DNA of 64,000 nt, taken from Burkholderiales bacterium (GTDB lineage: Bacteria; Pseudomonadota; Gammaproteobacteria; Burkholderiales; Burkholderiaceae_C). Under the pieces are notes generated by a model. The model saw only the letters and a program-made list of their open reading frames with translations. It was not told the origin of the DNA and did not search any database. How positions within the stretch are numbered: position 1 is the first letter of the stretch; the number at the start of each line of letters is the position of its first letter. A program made the position numbers and the translations under genes. The stretch lies in the NCBI GenBank assembly GCA_026954015.1, contig JAIXLP010000077.1, forward strand, positions 40,162 to 104,161. Direction: 5' to 3'. Positions 1 through 10,267 of this stretch are shown here, one piece after another.

Positions 1-1
1 T

Positions 2-664
2 GCGCTGGTCGATGCGCTGCAACACTCCGGTGGCAAGGCGCGCGGCGTGGCCACCGTCCGCCGCAGCGTCAGCGATGCCGAGCTGCAGGCCCTGCACGCC
101 GCCGGCGTGCGCGGCGTGCGCTTCAATTTCGTCAAGCGCCTCGTGGACTTCACGCCGCGCGATGAACTCATGGAGATCGCCGAGCGCATCAAGCCGCTGG
201 GCTGGCATGTGGTGATCTACTTCGAGGCGGTCGACCTGCCCGAGCTGTGGGACTTCTTCACCAGTCTGCCGACCACCGTGGTCGTCGATCACATGGGGCG
301 GCCCGATGTGAAGCAGGGCGTGGACAGCGACGAGTTCTCGCTGTTCCTGCAGTTCATGCGCGAGCACGGCAACGTCTGGAGCAAGGTGAGCTGCCCCGAG
401 CGGCTCTCGGTCAGCGGCCCGCCTGCCCTCAATGGCGAGCGCAGCGCCTACCGCGACGTGGTGCCGTTCGCGCGCAAGGTGGTCGAGAGCTTCCCTGACC
501 GCGTGCTCTGGGGCACCGACTGGCCGCACCCGAATCTGAAGAACCACATGCCCGACGACGGCCTGCTGGTCGATTTCATACCGCACATCGCGCCCACGGC
601 CCAGCTGCAGCGCAAGCTCCTCGTGGACAACCCGATGCGGCTGTACTGGCCTGACGAACACTGA
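2..664 (+). CDS. ligI: 2-pyrone-4,6-dicarboxylate lactonase (amidohydrolase family), 5' end cut by window
   Basis: Hydrolyses 2-pyrone-4,6-dicarboxylate to the open-chain oxalomesaconate form in the protocatechuate 4,5-cleavage pathway, in the cytoplasm. The reading frame is open from the first bases, so the N-terminus lies outside the window; about 220 C-terminal residues are seen. Visible amidohydrolase hallmarks are VVVDHMGRPD, the WSKVSCPERLS strand and LWGTDWPHPN near the C-terminus, which carries the late metal or catalytic Asp of the fold. It ends 12 bases before ligA, so it is cotranscribed with the dioxygenase genes; the order lactonase-A-B-C matches the pmdDABC order known in Comamonas. 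A generic amidohydrolase is the only alternative, and the neighbours argue against it. Confidence 0.9.
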   Translation, partial: ALVDALQHSGGKARGVATVRRSVSDAELQALHAAGVRGVRFNFVKRLVDFTPRDELMEIAERIKPLGWHVVIYFEAVDLPELWDFFTSLPTTVVVDHMGRPDVKQGVDSDEFSLFLQFMREHGNVWSKVSCPERLSVSGPPALNGERSAYRDVVPFARKVVESFPDRVLWGTDWPHPNLKNHMPDDGLLVDFIPHIAPTAQLQRKLLVDNPMRLYWPDEH

Positions 665-676
665 AAGGAGCACACG

Positions 677-2006
<1,330 letters not shown>

Positions 2007-2007
<1 letters not shown>

Positions 2008-2037
2008 GCGCTTGCTGCACAAGCGCTGACAGCTATC
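2007..2037 (+). repeat. Hairpin copy of a dispersed repeat between ligB and ligC
   Basis: Right after the ligB stop there are perfect 8-bp arms, AGCGCTTG (2007-2014) and CAAGCGCT (2020-2027), around a 5-base loop, followed by GACAGCTATC. The right half read in reverse is GATAGCTGTCAGCGCTTG, the same motif found near 19130, 35763, 42960, 47457, 48114 and 57537. In this place the hairpin could weaken read-through or set the ligB:ligC ratio; that role is a guess. Confidence 0.7.
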
Positions 2038-2051
2038 GAAAGAGGAGAACC

Positions 2052-3008
2052 ATGAACAAACCCATCAACGTCGCATTGGCGGGCGCCGGGGCCTTCGGCA
2101 TCAAGCATCTGGACGGCATCCGCAACATCGAGGGCGTGCGGGTCGTCTCGCTCGTCGGCCGCCGGCGCGACCAGACGCAGGACGTCGCCGACAAGTACGG
2201 CATCGGGCACGTGGCGACCGATCTGGCCGAGAGCCTGGCGCTGCCCGAGGTGGACGCGGTGATCCTGTGCACCCCCACGCAGATGCACGCGGCGCAGGCG
2301 CAGCAGTGCCTGAGGGCCGGCAAGCACGTGCAGGTGGAGATTCCGCTGGCCGACAGCCTGGCCGATGCGCAGGCGGTGCTTGATCTGCGCAAGCAGACCG
2401 GGCTCGTCGCGATGGTGGGCCACACGCGCCGCTTCAACCCCAGCCACCAGTGGGTGCACAAGAAGATCGCGGCGGGTGAATTCCACATCCAGCAGATGGA
2501 CGTGCAGACCTATTTCTTTCGCCGTACCAACACCAACGCGCTGGGCCAGCCGCGCTCGTGGACCGACCACCTGCTGTGGCACCACGCGGCGCACACCGTG
2601 GACCTGTTCGCCTGGCAGGCGGGCAGCCCCATCGTGCAGGCCAACGCGGTGCAGGGCCCGATCCATCCGCAGCTCGGCATCGCGATGGACATGAGCATCC
2701 AGCTCAAGACCGCCAGCGGCGCGATCTGCACGCTCAGCCTCTCGTTCAACAACGACGGCCCGCTGGGCACGTTCTTCCGCTACATCGGCGACAGCGGCAC
2801 CTACCTGGCGCGCTACGACGACCTCTACAACGGCAAGGAGGAAAAGATCGACGTGTCCAAGGTGGCCGTGTCGATGAACGGCATCGAGCTGCAGGACCGT
2901 GAATTTTTCGCCGCGATCCGCGAAGGGCGCGAGCCCAACGCCAGCGTGCAGCAGGTGTTCGGCTGCTACCAGGTCCTGGACGGCCTGGAGCACCAACTGG
3001 GGGCTTGA
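2052..3008 (+). CDS. ligC: 4-carboxy-2-hydroxymuconate-6-semialdehyde dehydrogenase (Gfo/Idh/MocA family)
   Basis: Oxidises the ring-cleavage product, in its hemiacetal form, to 2-pyrone-4,6-dicarboxylate with NAD(P)+, feeding LigI. The 318-residue protein starts with a Rossmann dinucleotide site GAGAFG (residues 11-16), then VILCTPTQMH, and the family's EKP position reads VEIPLADS. The C-terminal half is the Gfo/Idh/MocA beta-sheet domain containing WTDHLLWHHAAHTVDLF, a likely active-site helix. AGAGGAG at 2041-2047 supports the ATG. Together with ligI, ligA and ligB it completes the three steps from protocatechuate to oxalomesaconate; the later hydratase and aldolase genes are not in the window. 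Confidence 0.92.
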   Translation: MNKPINVALAGAGAFGIKHLDGIRNIEGVRVVSLVGRRRDQTQDVADKYGIGHVATDLAESLALPEVDAVILCTPTQMHAAQAQQCLRAGKHVQVEIPLADSLADAQAVLDLRKQTGLVAMVGHTRRFNPSHQWVHKKIAAGEFHIQQMDVQTYFFRRTNTNALGQPRSWTDHLLWHHAAHTVDLFAWQAGSPIVQANAVQGPIHPQLGIAMDMSIQLKTASGAICTLSLSFNNDGPLGTFFRYIGDSGTYLARYDDLYNGKEEKIDVSKVAVSMNGIELQDREFFAAIREGREPNASVQQVFGCYQVLDGLEHQLGA

Positions 3009-3046
3009 GTGCCCGTTTATTCTTTTCATGACCTTTGGAGACTCTC

Positions 3047-4225
3047 ATGCGATTCGTCAAGAACGTGATCAAGGCCACGCTGGTGGCGACTGCCCTGGCC
3101 ACGGCCGGGCTGGCACAGGCCAAGGACCTCACCATCGGCCTCGTGCTCTCGGTGTCGGGGCCGTTCGCCGACTACGGCAAGCAGATCAAGCACGGCATCG
3201 ACGTGTACATGGCCGAGCACGGCGACACGGTGGCCGGGCGCAAGGTCAAGCTCATCGTCAAGGACGACACCGGCATGGCGCCGCAGGTGGCCAAGCGCGT
3301 CGCGCAGGAGCTGCTCGTGAACGACAAGGTGGACATCCTCGCCGGGTTCGACCTCACGCCCAACGCGTTTTCCGCCGCGCCGCTGGCCACGCAGGGCAAG
3401 GTGCCGATGATCGTGATGAACGCCGCCACCTCGTCGGTCACCGAAAAATCGCCCTACATCGTGCGCGTGTCGATGACGCTGCCGCAGGGCTCGTGGGCCA
3501 TGGCCAAGTGGGCGGCCGAGAACAACATCAAGTCCGCGTACACGCTGGTGGCCGACTACGGCCCGGGCCACGACGCCGAGGTGCAGTTCAAGAAGACCTT
3601 CACCGAGCTGGGCGGCAAGATCGTCGGCGAGGTGCGCACCCCCGTGAACACCGCCGACTACGCGGCCTATCTGGAGCGCGTGAAGGACGCCAAGCCGGAC
3701 GCCATGTTCACCTTCGTGCCGCCGGGCAGCTCCATGGTCGCGCTGATGAAGGGCTTTCGCGAGCTGGGCCTGGACAAGGTCGGCATCCAGGCCATCGGCC
3801 CGGGTGACCTGACGGACGAGAACGAACTGGCCGCGATGGGCAATTCGGCGCTCGGCCTGGTCACGGCCTTCCACTATTCGCAGGCGCACGATTCGCCCGA
3901 GAACAAGGCCTACGTCGCGGCCTATCTCAAGGCCTTCCCCAAGGACCGGCCGAACTTCATGTCCATCGGCGGCTACGACGGCATGCACCTGATTTACCAG
4001 GTGCTGGAAAAGACCAAGGGCGACGCCAGCGGCGACGCCTTCGTGGCGGCGGCCAAGGGCATGCAGTGGGTGAGCCCGCGCGGTCCGGTGCAGATCGACC
4101 CGCAGACGCGCGACGTCGTCCAGAACGAATACATCCGAAAGCTGGAAAACGTCAACGGCCAGTTGCAGAACGTCGAATTCGCGACGCTCACGGCGGTCAA
4201 GGACCCCGGCAAGGAAGCGAAGTAG
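3047..4225 (+). CDS. ABC transporter periplasmic substrate-binding protein (branched-chain amino acid / aromatic acid type)
   Basis: Periplasmic binding protein of type I fold, 392 residues. Signal peptide of about 24 residues ends at LAQA before KDLTIGLVLSVSGPFADYGKQIKHG, the classic first strand and helix of LivJ/LivK-like proteins. An upstream in-frame TTG (3035) is possible, but the ATG at 3047 has TTGGAG six bases before it and gives a normal signal peptide. It heads a complete importer operon (this gene, two permeases, two ATPases) directly behind ligC, so the likely ligand is protocatechuate or another aromatic acid rather than leucine. That assignment rests on neighbourhood only; the family also binds urea, amides and amino acids. 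Confidence 0.85.
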   Translation: MRFVKNVIKATLVATALATAGLAQAKDLTIGLVLSVSGPFADYGKQIKHGIDVYMAEHGDTVAGRKVKLIVKDDTGMAPQVAKRVAQELLVNDKVDILAGFDLTPNAFSAAPLATQGKVPMIVMNAATSSVTEKSPYIVRVSMTLPQGSWAMAKWAAENNIKSAYTLVADYGPGHDAEVQFKKTFTELGGKIVGEVRTPVNTADYAAYLERVKDAKPDAMFTFVPPGSSMVALMKGFRELGLDKVGIQAIGPGDLTDENELAAMGNSALGLVTAFHYSQAHDSPENKAYVAAYLKAFPKDRPNFMSIGGYDGMHLIYQVLEKTKGDASGDAFVAAAKGMQWVSPRGPVQIDPQTRDVVQNEYIRKLENVNGQLQNVEFATLTAVKDPGKEAK

Positions 4226-4293
4226 CCCCAACCCGCGGCCCGCGGGGCGTGCCGGCGGGCGCGCCCCGGTTCATCCAGCCTGTGTGAGCCACC

Positions 4294-5148
4294 ATGACGA
4301 TCATCTTTGACGGTATCGCCTTCGGCATGTTGCTCTTCCTGATCAGCGTGGGCCTGTCGGTCACGCTGGGATTGATGAATTTCGTGAACCTCGCCCATGG
4401 CGTCTTCGCGATGGTGGGCGGCTACGTCTGCGTCGTGCTGCTCAATGACTGGGGCGTGCCGTTTCTCGCGACGATACCGTTCGCGATCATCGTGCCGGGC
4501 ATCGTCGGCGTGATCCTGGAGCGCCTGCTCTACCGGCGCCTCTACGAGGCGTCGGCGCTCGACCAGGTGCTGTTCTCGCTCGGCCTCGTCTTCATGGCGG
4601 TGGCGGCGACGCACTACTTCTTCGGCGCGCGCCAGCAGCCGCTGCACCTGCCGGGCTTTCTCTCGGGACAAATCCACCTGCCAGGCATCGACATCGGCGT
4701 GTACCGGCTGTTCCTCGTGATCGCGGGCATCGTGGTCGCGGTCGGCCTGCAGTGGTCGGTGATCCGTACTTCGTTCGGCGCGCGCCTGCGCGCCGCCGTG
4801 GACAACCAGCGCACCGCGCGGGGCCTGGGCATCGACGTGAACCGCGTGTTCATGCTCACCTTCGCGCTGGGCTCAGCGCTCGCGGGCCTGGGCGGCGCGC
4901 TGGGCGTCGAGATGCTGGGGCTCGATCCGGAGTTTCCGGTCAAGTACCTCGTGTACTTCCTCATCGTCGTCACCGTGGGCGGTGGCGGCAACATCCTCGG
5001 CTCCCTCTGGGCGGCGCTGCTGCTGGGCGTGGCCGATGTGGCGGGCAAGTACTACGTGCCGCAGATCGGCGCCTTCATCATCTACGCCATCATGGTCATG
5101 ATCCTGATCTTCAGGCCGCAGGGACTGTTTGGCCGTGCCCATCAATAA
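4294..5148 (+). CDS. ABC transporter inner-membrane permease, LivH type
   Basis: First permease of the importer, 284 residues and strongly hydrophobic, with about eight membrane segments. The N-terminal FDGIAFGMLLFLISVGLSVTLGLMNFVNLAHG block is diagnostic of LivH (the segment around MNFVNLAHG), and GGGGNILGSLWAALLLGVADV near the end is the conserved cytoplasmic loop region that touches the ATPases. It starts 68 bases after the binding-protein gene, across a G/C-rich segment, and is followed after nine bases by the second permease. Expected to form a heterodimer with the LivM-type protein. Confidence 0.9.
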   Translation: MTIIFDGIAFGMLLFLISVGLSVTLGLMNFVNLAHGVFAMVGGYVCVVLLNDWGVPFLATIPFAIIVPGIVGVILERLLYRRLYEASALDQVLFSLGLVFMAVAATHYFFGARQQPLHLPGFLSGQIHLPGIDIGVYRLFLVIAGIVVAVGLQWSVIRTSFGARLRAAVDNQRTARGLGIDVNRVFMLTFALGSALAGLGGALGVEMLGLDPEFPVKYLVYFLIVVTVGGGGNILGSLWAALLLGVADVAGKYYVPQIGAFIIYAIMVMILIFRPQGLFGRAHQ

Positions 5149-5157
5149 GGCAGCGAC

Positions 5158-6207
5158 ATGGACTCCTCCGCTTTGCGCCCGGCCGTGGCCAGCCAGGCCC
5201 CGGCCCTGCACGAGGTGCTGCGGCGCTACCGCCGCTCGGCGCGCTGGCAGCCTCTCGAATACCTGTTCTGGTGCCTGCCCGTCGCGGCCTATTTCCTGTT
5301 CCCGGGCAACTATCTGCTGCTCAGCCAGATCGCGGTCACCAGCCTGTTCGCGCTCTCACTCGACCTGATCTTCGGCTACGCCGGCATCATTTCGCTCGGG
5401 CATGCGGCGTTCTTCGGCGTCGGGGCCTACACCGTGGGCTTGCTGGGCATGCGCGGCATGGGAGACCCGCTCACGGGGCTGCTGCTGGCGGCCGTGTTCG
5501 CGGCCGTCCTGGGGTTCCTGAGCAGCTTCCTGCTGCTGCGCGGCAGCGACCTGGCGCGGCTCATGGTCACGCTGGGCGTGGCGCTCATGCTCTACGAGCT
5601 GGCCAACAAGTTCAGCAGCATCACCGGCGGCGTCGACGGCATCCCGGGCATCGAGATCAAGCCCGTGCTCGGCCTGTTCGAGTTCGACATGTACGGCCGC
5701 GTAGGCTACATCTATGCGGTGGTGGTGCTGTTCGTGCTGTTCTGGCTGGCGCGCCGCCTCGTGCACTCGCCGTTCGGCCAGAGCCTGCGCGGCATCCAGA
5801 TGAACGCGCAGCGCATGCCGGCGCTGGGCGTGCCGGTCAATCACCGCCTGGTGGCGGTGTACACCCTGGGCGCGGCCTATGCCGGCGTGGCGGGTGCGGT
5901 GCTCGCGCAGACCAACCAGTTCGTGTCGCTGTCGGTGCTCGGCTTCGAGAATTCGGCGGACCTGCTGCTCATCCTGATCCTGGGCGGCACCGGGCGGCTG
6001 TACGGCGGCCTGATCGGTGCCATCGTGTTCATCGTGGCCAAGCACTTCCTCTCGGACATGAACCCGCAGTACTGGCAGTTCTGGCTCGGCCTGGCGCTGG
6101 TGCTGCTGGTGATGTTCGCGCGTGGCGGCATCCTGGGGACGGCCGCGCAATGGCTGGAGCGCAGGCGCCAGCGCGAGCGCAGCCGCCAGGCGGGGGGTGC
6201 GTCATGA
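5158..6207 (+). CDS. ABC transporter inner-membrane permease, LivM type
   Basis: Second permease of the importer, 349 residues. The family hallmark DLIFGYAGIISLGHAAFFGVGAYTVG lies around residues 75-100, and LLLILILGGTGRLYGGLIGAIVF near the C-terminus is the usual coupling region. An unusually long charged N-terminal stretch (about 40 residues) and a basic C-terminal tail (RRRQRERSRQ) flank the membrane core. Its stop overlaps the start of the next ATPase by four bases (ATGA), a sign of translational coupling. Confidence 0.9.
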   Translation: MDSSALRPAVASQAPALHEVLRRYRRSARWQPLEYLFWCLPVAAYFLFPGNYLLLSQIAVTSLFALSLDLIFGYAGIISLGHAAFFGVGAYTVGLLGMRGMGDPLTGLLLAAVFAAVLGFLSSFLLLRGSDLARLMVTLGVALMLYELANKFSSITGGVDGIPGIEIKPVLGLFEFDMYGRVGYIYAVVVLFVLFWLARRLVHSPFGQSLRGIQMNAQRMPALGVPVNHRLVAVYTLGAAYAGVAGAVLAQTNQFVSLSVLGFENSADLLLILILGGTGRLYGGLIGAIVFIVAKHFLSDMNPQYWQFWLGLALVLLVMFARGGILGTAAQWLERRRQRERSRQAGGAS

Positions 6208-6953
6208 GCGCGGTACTGCAGACCCGCGCCCTGGTGCGCAGGTTCGGCGGTTTTGTCGCCACCGATCACGTCGATCTTGCGGTTGAAGCGGGCGCGCGCC
6301 ACGCACTCATAGGCCCCAACGGCGCCGGCAAGACCACGCTCATCAACCTCCTGACCGGCTATCTTGCGCCCACCGAGGGCAGCATCGCGCTGATGGGGGA
6401 GGACGTGACGAACATGCCGCAGCACGCACGCTGCCGCAAGGGCCTCGTGCGCACCTTCCAGATCAACCAACTCTTCAACGACATGACGGTGCTCGAATCG
6501 GTCGCCATGTCGGTGAGCGAGCGCCTCGGGCTGGGCGCGCGCTGGTGGAAGCCGCTCGCGGTGCGTGGCGAGGCGGTGGACGAGGCCGCGGTGATCCTGC
6601 AGCGCCTCGGGCTGCTGTCTGACGCTTACGAGACCACGCGCAATCTGGCCTATGGCCGCCAGCGCCTGATCGAGATCGCGCTGGCGCTGGCGCAGCATCC
6701 CAGGGTGCTGCTGCTGGACGAGCCCGCGGCGGGCGTGCCCACGAGCGAGAGCCGCGAGCTGTTCGACGTGATCGCGCAGTTGCCGCGCGACGTGACCATC
6801 CTGCTGATCGAGCACGACATGGACTTGGTGTTCCGCTTCGCCGAACGTATTTCGGTGCTGGTCTCGGGCGCGCTGCTGCTCGAGGACACGCCCGAGGTCA
6901 TCGCCAGCCACCCGCGCGTGCGCGAGGTCTATCTGGGGGAGGCCCATGGCTGA
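6204..6953 (+). CDS. ABC transporter ATPase, LivG type
   Basis: First of two nucleotide-binding subunits, 249 residues. Walker A is GPNGAGKTT (about 33-41), the signature region reads LAYGRQRLIEIALAL in place of LSGGQ (this AYG-type signature is normal for LivG), Walker B is VLLLDEPAAGVP and the switch His is in LIEHDMDLVF. It is coupled by an ATGA overlap to the upstream permease and overlaps the next ATPase gene by eight bases. Pairs with the LivF-hemerythrin protein to drive uptake. Confidence 0.92.
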   Translation: MSAVLQTRALVRRFGGFVATDHVDLAVEAGARHALIGPNGAGKTTLINLLTGYLAPTEGSIALMGEDVTNMPQHARCRKGLVRTFQINQLFNDMTVLESVAMSVSERLGLGARWWKPLAVRGEAVDEAAVILQRLGLLSDAYETTRNLAYGRQRLIEIALALAQHPRVLLLDEPAAGVPTSESRELFDVIAQLPRDVTILLIEHDMDLVFRFAERISVLVSGALLLEDTPEVIASHPRVREVYLGEAHG

Positions 6954-8280
6954 ACTGTTGCAGGTGGAAGGGGTCTGGGCGGGCTACGGCGATGCGATCG
7001 TGCTTGAAGACCAGTCGTTCAGCGTCGCGGCGGGCGGCAGCCTGGCGCTGCTCGGGCGCAACGGCATGGGCAAGACGACGTTGCTCACGACGCTGATGGG
7101 CGCCACGCGCCTGCGCCGCGGACGCATCATGTTCGATGGCGTTGACATCACGAAGATGCCCAGCCATCGCCGCGCCCATCTGGGCCTGGGCTGGGTGCCG
7201 CAGCAGCGTGACGTGTTCGAGTCGCTCACGGTGGAGGAAAACCTCACCGTGGTGGCGCGGCCCGGCCACTGGAACGTCGAGCGCGTGTACGGCATGTTCC
7301 CGCGCCTGCGCGAGCGCCGCGCCAACATGGGCAACCAGCTCTCGGGGGGCGAGCGCCAGATGCTCGCGATCGGGCGCGCGCTGATGCTCAACCCCAAGAT
7401 GCTGCTGCTCGACGAACCGCTGGAGGGCCTGGCGCCGCTGATCGTGCAGGAGTTGCTGCACATCATCCATGGCATGGTGACCGGGGGCAGCATGGCGGTG
7501 ATCCTCGTGGAGCAGCATGCGCGCCAGATTCTGCCGATCACGCAGAACGCGCTGGTGCTCGAGCGCGGCCGCGTCGTCTACGCGGGCGACAGCGCCGCGT
7601 TGCTGGCCGACCGCGCCAGGCTCGACGGCTGGCTGGGCGCGGGCTCCACCACGGGCAGCAATGCCGCCACAGCCACGACAGCCGCGGCGCCCACGCCCGC
7701 GCGTGAACGCATCGTCGCGATCGACGCGATCCAGAACGAGCACCGTGCAATCGCCGCGATCCTCGACGCACTGACGCACGTCGTCGACGGTCTGGAGGCC
7801 GGCAGGCTTGCGCCCGATTTCACGCTGCTTGCGAGCCTGATCGAGTACATCGCCGAAGTGCCCGACAAGGTCCACCACCCCAAGGAAAACCAGATCTTCG
7901 CGCTGCTGCGCACCAAGACGCACGATGTCGACCGGTACCTGGACCGGCTCGAAGCCGAACACCGCGAAGCGGAGGCGCTCACGAGCAGACTCGACCGTGC
8001 GCTGGTGCGCTACGTGCAGGGCGGTGCGGCGGGCTTTGCCGGTTTTCGCGACGCGGTGCGCTCGTACATCGCCGACGAGTGGGTGCACCTGAACACCGAG
8101 GAACGCCACATCCTGCCGGCGGCGCGCAAGCTCTTCAGTGCGGATGAGTGGCACGCAATCAACGAGGATTTTGCGCGCAACGGCGACCCGTGGAGCGGCG
8201 GGGACAACCGCTACGCGCAACTGTTCAAGCGGATCACGCAGCTCGCGCCGCCGCCGATCGGGGTGGGTGACGCGCGCTGA
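6946..8280 (+). CDS. ABC transporter ATPase (LivF type) fused to a C-terminal hemerythrin/HHE domain
   Basis: 444 residues where a LivF alone is about 235. Residues 1-235 are a complete ATPase: Walker A GRNGMGKTT, signature LSGGERQ, Walker B MLLLDEPLEGLAP, switch VEQHARQ. An Ala/Thr-rich linker (about 236-257) leads to a hemerythrin-like four-helix domain (about 258-420) with candidate di-iron ligands His266 (NEHR), His310/His311 and Glu314 (HHPKEN), His339 (EHRE), His381 and Glu385/Glu386 (HLNTEE). Both halves lie in one uninterrupted frame with the same base composition and no stop or start signal between them that would suggest two genes. Seen: the fusion. Known: HHE domains bind di-iron centres and often O2. 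Inferred: iron or oxygen status may modulate uptake for the O2-dependent ring cleavage next door. Confidence 0.92.
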   Translation: MAELLQVEGVWAGYGDAIVLEDQSFSVAAGGSLALLGRNGMGKTTLLTTLMGATRLRRGRIMFDGVDITKMPSHRRAHLGLGWVPQQRDVFESLTVEENLTVVARPGHWNVERVYGMFPRLRERRANMGNQLSGGERQMLAIGRALMLNPKMLLLDEPLEGLAPLIVQELLHIIHGMVTGGSMAVILVEQHARQILPITQNALVLERGRVVYAGDSAALLADRARLDGWLGAGSTTGSNAATATTAAAPTPARERIVAIDAIQNEHRAIAAILDALTHVVDGLEAGRLAPDFTLLASLIEYIAEVPDKVHHPKENQIFALLRTKTHDVDRYLDRLEAEHREAEALTSRLDRALVRYVQGGAAGFAGFRDAVRSYIADEWVHLNTEERHILPAARKLFSADEWHAINEDFARNGDPWSGGDNRYAQLFKRITQLAPPPIGVGDAR

Positions 8281-8321
8281 GGTTCGCACCGGCGTTTTGT
8301 GAAGCGATTCCGAGGTTTTCG

Positions 8322-9353
8322 ATGTCTGCTGCTACCCTCCCGTACCGCACCCTGGGCCCCTTCAGCGTCGGCAGCATCGCGCTGGGCTGCATGGGGCTGA
8401 GCCATGGCTATGGCCGCCGCCCGAGCGAAGAGGGCGCGCGTGCGCTGCTGCATGCCGCGCTTGATGCCGGCGTCACGCTGTTCGACACGGCAGCGCTCTA
8501 TGGCTTTGGCGCCAACGAGTCGCTCGTCGGCCCGGTGCTCAGGCCGCACCGCGCGCACATCACGCTGGCCAGCAAGGGCGGGATGGCCGGGGTGCGCGGC
8601 GACGATGGCGTGGTGCGCCGCGTGATCGACGGCAGGCCCGAGGCGATCCGGCGCAACTGCGAGGACAGCCTGCGGCGCCTGGGCACCGACGTGATCGACC
8701 TGTACTACCTGCACCGCTGGGACCGGCGCGTGCCGATCGAGGAATCGGTGGGCGCGATGGCGCGGCTCAAGGAAGAGGGCAAGATCCGCGCGCTCGGCCT
8801 GTCGGAGGTGAGCGCCGCGACGCTGCGCCGGGCGCACCGCGAGCACCCGATCGCCGCGCTGCAGAGCGAGTATTCGCTGTGGTCGCGCAACGCCGAACTG
8901 GGGACGCTGGCGGCCTGCAGGGAGCTGGGCGTGGCCTACGTGGCGTTCAGCGCGCTCGGACGCGGTTTTCTCACCGGCGCGCTTGCCGATGTGACGCAGC
9001 TCGATGGCGACGATCTGCGGCTGAAGATGCCGCGCTTCGCGCCCGAGGTATTCACGCGCAATCACCGGCTTCTTGCGCCGCTGCAGACCGTGGCCGAACG
9101 TCTGGGCTGCACGCGCGCGCAGCTGGCGCTCGCGTGGCTGCTGCACCAGGGCGAGCACGTGGTGGCGCTGCCTGGCACCACGCGCGTCGCGCACCTGCGC
9201 GAAAACCTCGGCGCCGCGACACTCGCGCTCGATCCGATCACCCTGGCCGAACTCGGCGTGCTCTTCGCGCCCGACCGCGTCGAAGGGGACCGCTACGCGC
9301 TCGCGGCGCAGCGCGAGGTGGATACCGAGAAGTTTCCGTTCGAGAGCGTCTGA
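8322..9353 (+). CDS. Aldo/keto reductase
   Basis: NADPH-dependent oxidoreductase of the aldo/keto reductase superfamily, 343 residues, cytosolic (beta/alpha)8 barrel. The catalytic tetrad is complete: Asp55 and Tyr60 in FDTAALYG, Lys85 in LASKGG and His131 in YYLHRWD. The C-terminal GTTRVAHLRENLGA is the usual cofactor-phosphate binding segment. It follows the transporter genes after 41 bases in the same orientation, so it may belong to that transcript; a substrate such as an aromatic aldehyde is possible but not shown by sequence. It ends 17 bases before the convergent LysR gene. Confidence 0.88.
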   Translation: MSAATLPYRTLGPFSVGSIALGCMGLSHGYGRRPSEEGARALLHAALDAGVTLFDTAALYGFGANESLVGPVLRPHRAHITLASKGGMAGVRGDDGVVRRVIDGRPEAIRRNCEDSLRRLGTDVIDLYYLHRWDRRVPIEESVGAMARLKEEGKIRALGLSEVSAATLRRAHREHPIAALQSEYSLWSRNAELGTLAACRELGVAYVAFSALGRGFLTGALADVTQLDGDDLRLKMPRFAPEVFTRNHRLLAPLQTVAERLGCTRAQLALAWLLHQGEHVVALPGTTRVAHLRENLGAATLALDPITLAELGVLFAPDRVEGDRYALAAQREVDTEKFPFESV

Positions 9354-9370
9354 CGGCCAAGCGCGGATGC

Positions 9371-10267
9371 TTACCCGCTAAACAGGGTCATCGCCAACTC
9401 GCGCAGCCAGCGGTTGGCCGGATCGGCGTCGTAGCGCCGGCTCCAGTGGATGGATACGTCGAACTGGCGCATCGGCAGTGTGATTTCGGCGATGGTGTAG
9501 TGGCGCGGTGGGGCGAGCGCCATGGCGATGTCGCGCGGCATGATCACTGCCAGATCGGTGTGCCGTAGTACGCCGGGCAGGCACATGAAATGCTCAGCCG
9601 TGAGGCGGACGCGGTGCTCCAGTTCGACCGAGCGCAGTGCCTCGCGTGTGTAGGCGTGCGTACGTACGGTGGCGAACTCGAGCTGCCGCAGTTCCGGCAG
9701 ACCCATGGGGCGGCCGTTGCCCGCCAGCAGCGGGTGGCCGCGGCGCAGCAGCACGATGTAGCGGTCGGAGAACAACCGCATGCTGCGCACGTCCTTGAGC
9801 GACGGTAGAAAACCGAGTGCCAGATCGATGCTGCCACGGTCGAGCGCGCTGCCCAGTTCCGCGAGTGGCATGGGTTGCGTCTCGATGCGCGCCATGGGCG
9901 CCCGCTTGCGCACCGCGGTCATCAGCTCGGGGAGAAAGCGCATCTCGCCGATGTCGGTCATGTGCAGCCGGAATACCCGGCGCGCTTGCTGCGGATCAAA
10001 CGTCGCTGATAGCAGCAGCGCGTTTTCCAGCGCCTGCATCGCATCGTGCACCGTCTCCGAGAGCTGGTCTGCACGTGCGGTGGGGCGCATGCCGCCCGCG
10101 GCGCGCAGGAACAGGGGATCGCCGAGTGCCTCGCGCAGGCGTGCCAATCCCTGGCTCACCGCCGGTTGTGTCACGTCGAGCTGCTCGGCCGCGCGGCTCA
10201 CGCTGCGCGTGGCGTAGACCGCGTCGAAGACGCGCAGCAGGTTGAGATCAAGATTTTTTGTATTCAT
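9371..10267 (-). CDS. LysR-family transcriptional regulator, divergent from benzoylformate decarboxylase gene
   Basis: 298 residues. N-terminal winged helix-turn-helix (about 9-66) with the family pattern LNLLRVFDAVYATRSVSRAAEQLDVTQPAVSQ, then a periplasmic-binding-like effector domain. Its start faces the mdlC-like gene across about 115 bases of strikingly A/T-rich DNA, the standard arrangement for a LysR activator and its target operon. The likely inducer is a substrate or product of that operon (mandelate, benzoylformate or related); this is inferred from position. Confidence 0.9.
   Translation of the reverse strand: MNTKNLDLNLLRVFDAVYATRSVSRAAEQLDVTQPAVSQGLARLREALGDPLFLRAAGGMRPTARADQLSETVHDAMQALENALLLSATFDPQQARRVFRLHMTDIGEMRFLPELMTAVRKRAPMARIETQPMPLAELGSALDRGSIDLALGFLPSLKDVRSMRLFSDRYIVLLRRGHPLLAGNGRPMGLPELRQLEFATVRTHAYTREALRSVELEHRVRLTAEHFMCLPGVLRHTDLAVIMPRDIAMALAPPRHYTIAEITLPMRQFDVSIHWSRRYDADPANRWLRELAMTLFSG

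Noticed and set aside
3026..4231. Long minus-strand open frame of about 400 codons opposite the ABC binding-protein gene
   Set aside because: It is His/Arg/Val-rich, has no recognisable domain and mirrors the codon periodicity of the plus-strand gene. Similar long antisense frames occur opposite most G/C-rich genes here (for example 1045-2022, 6898-8289 and 54502-57576).
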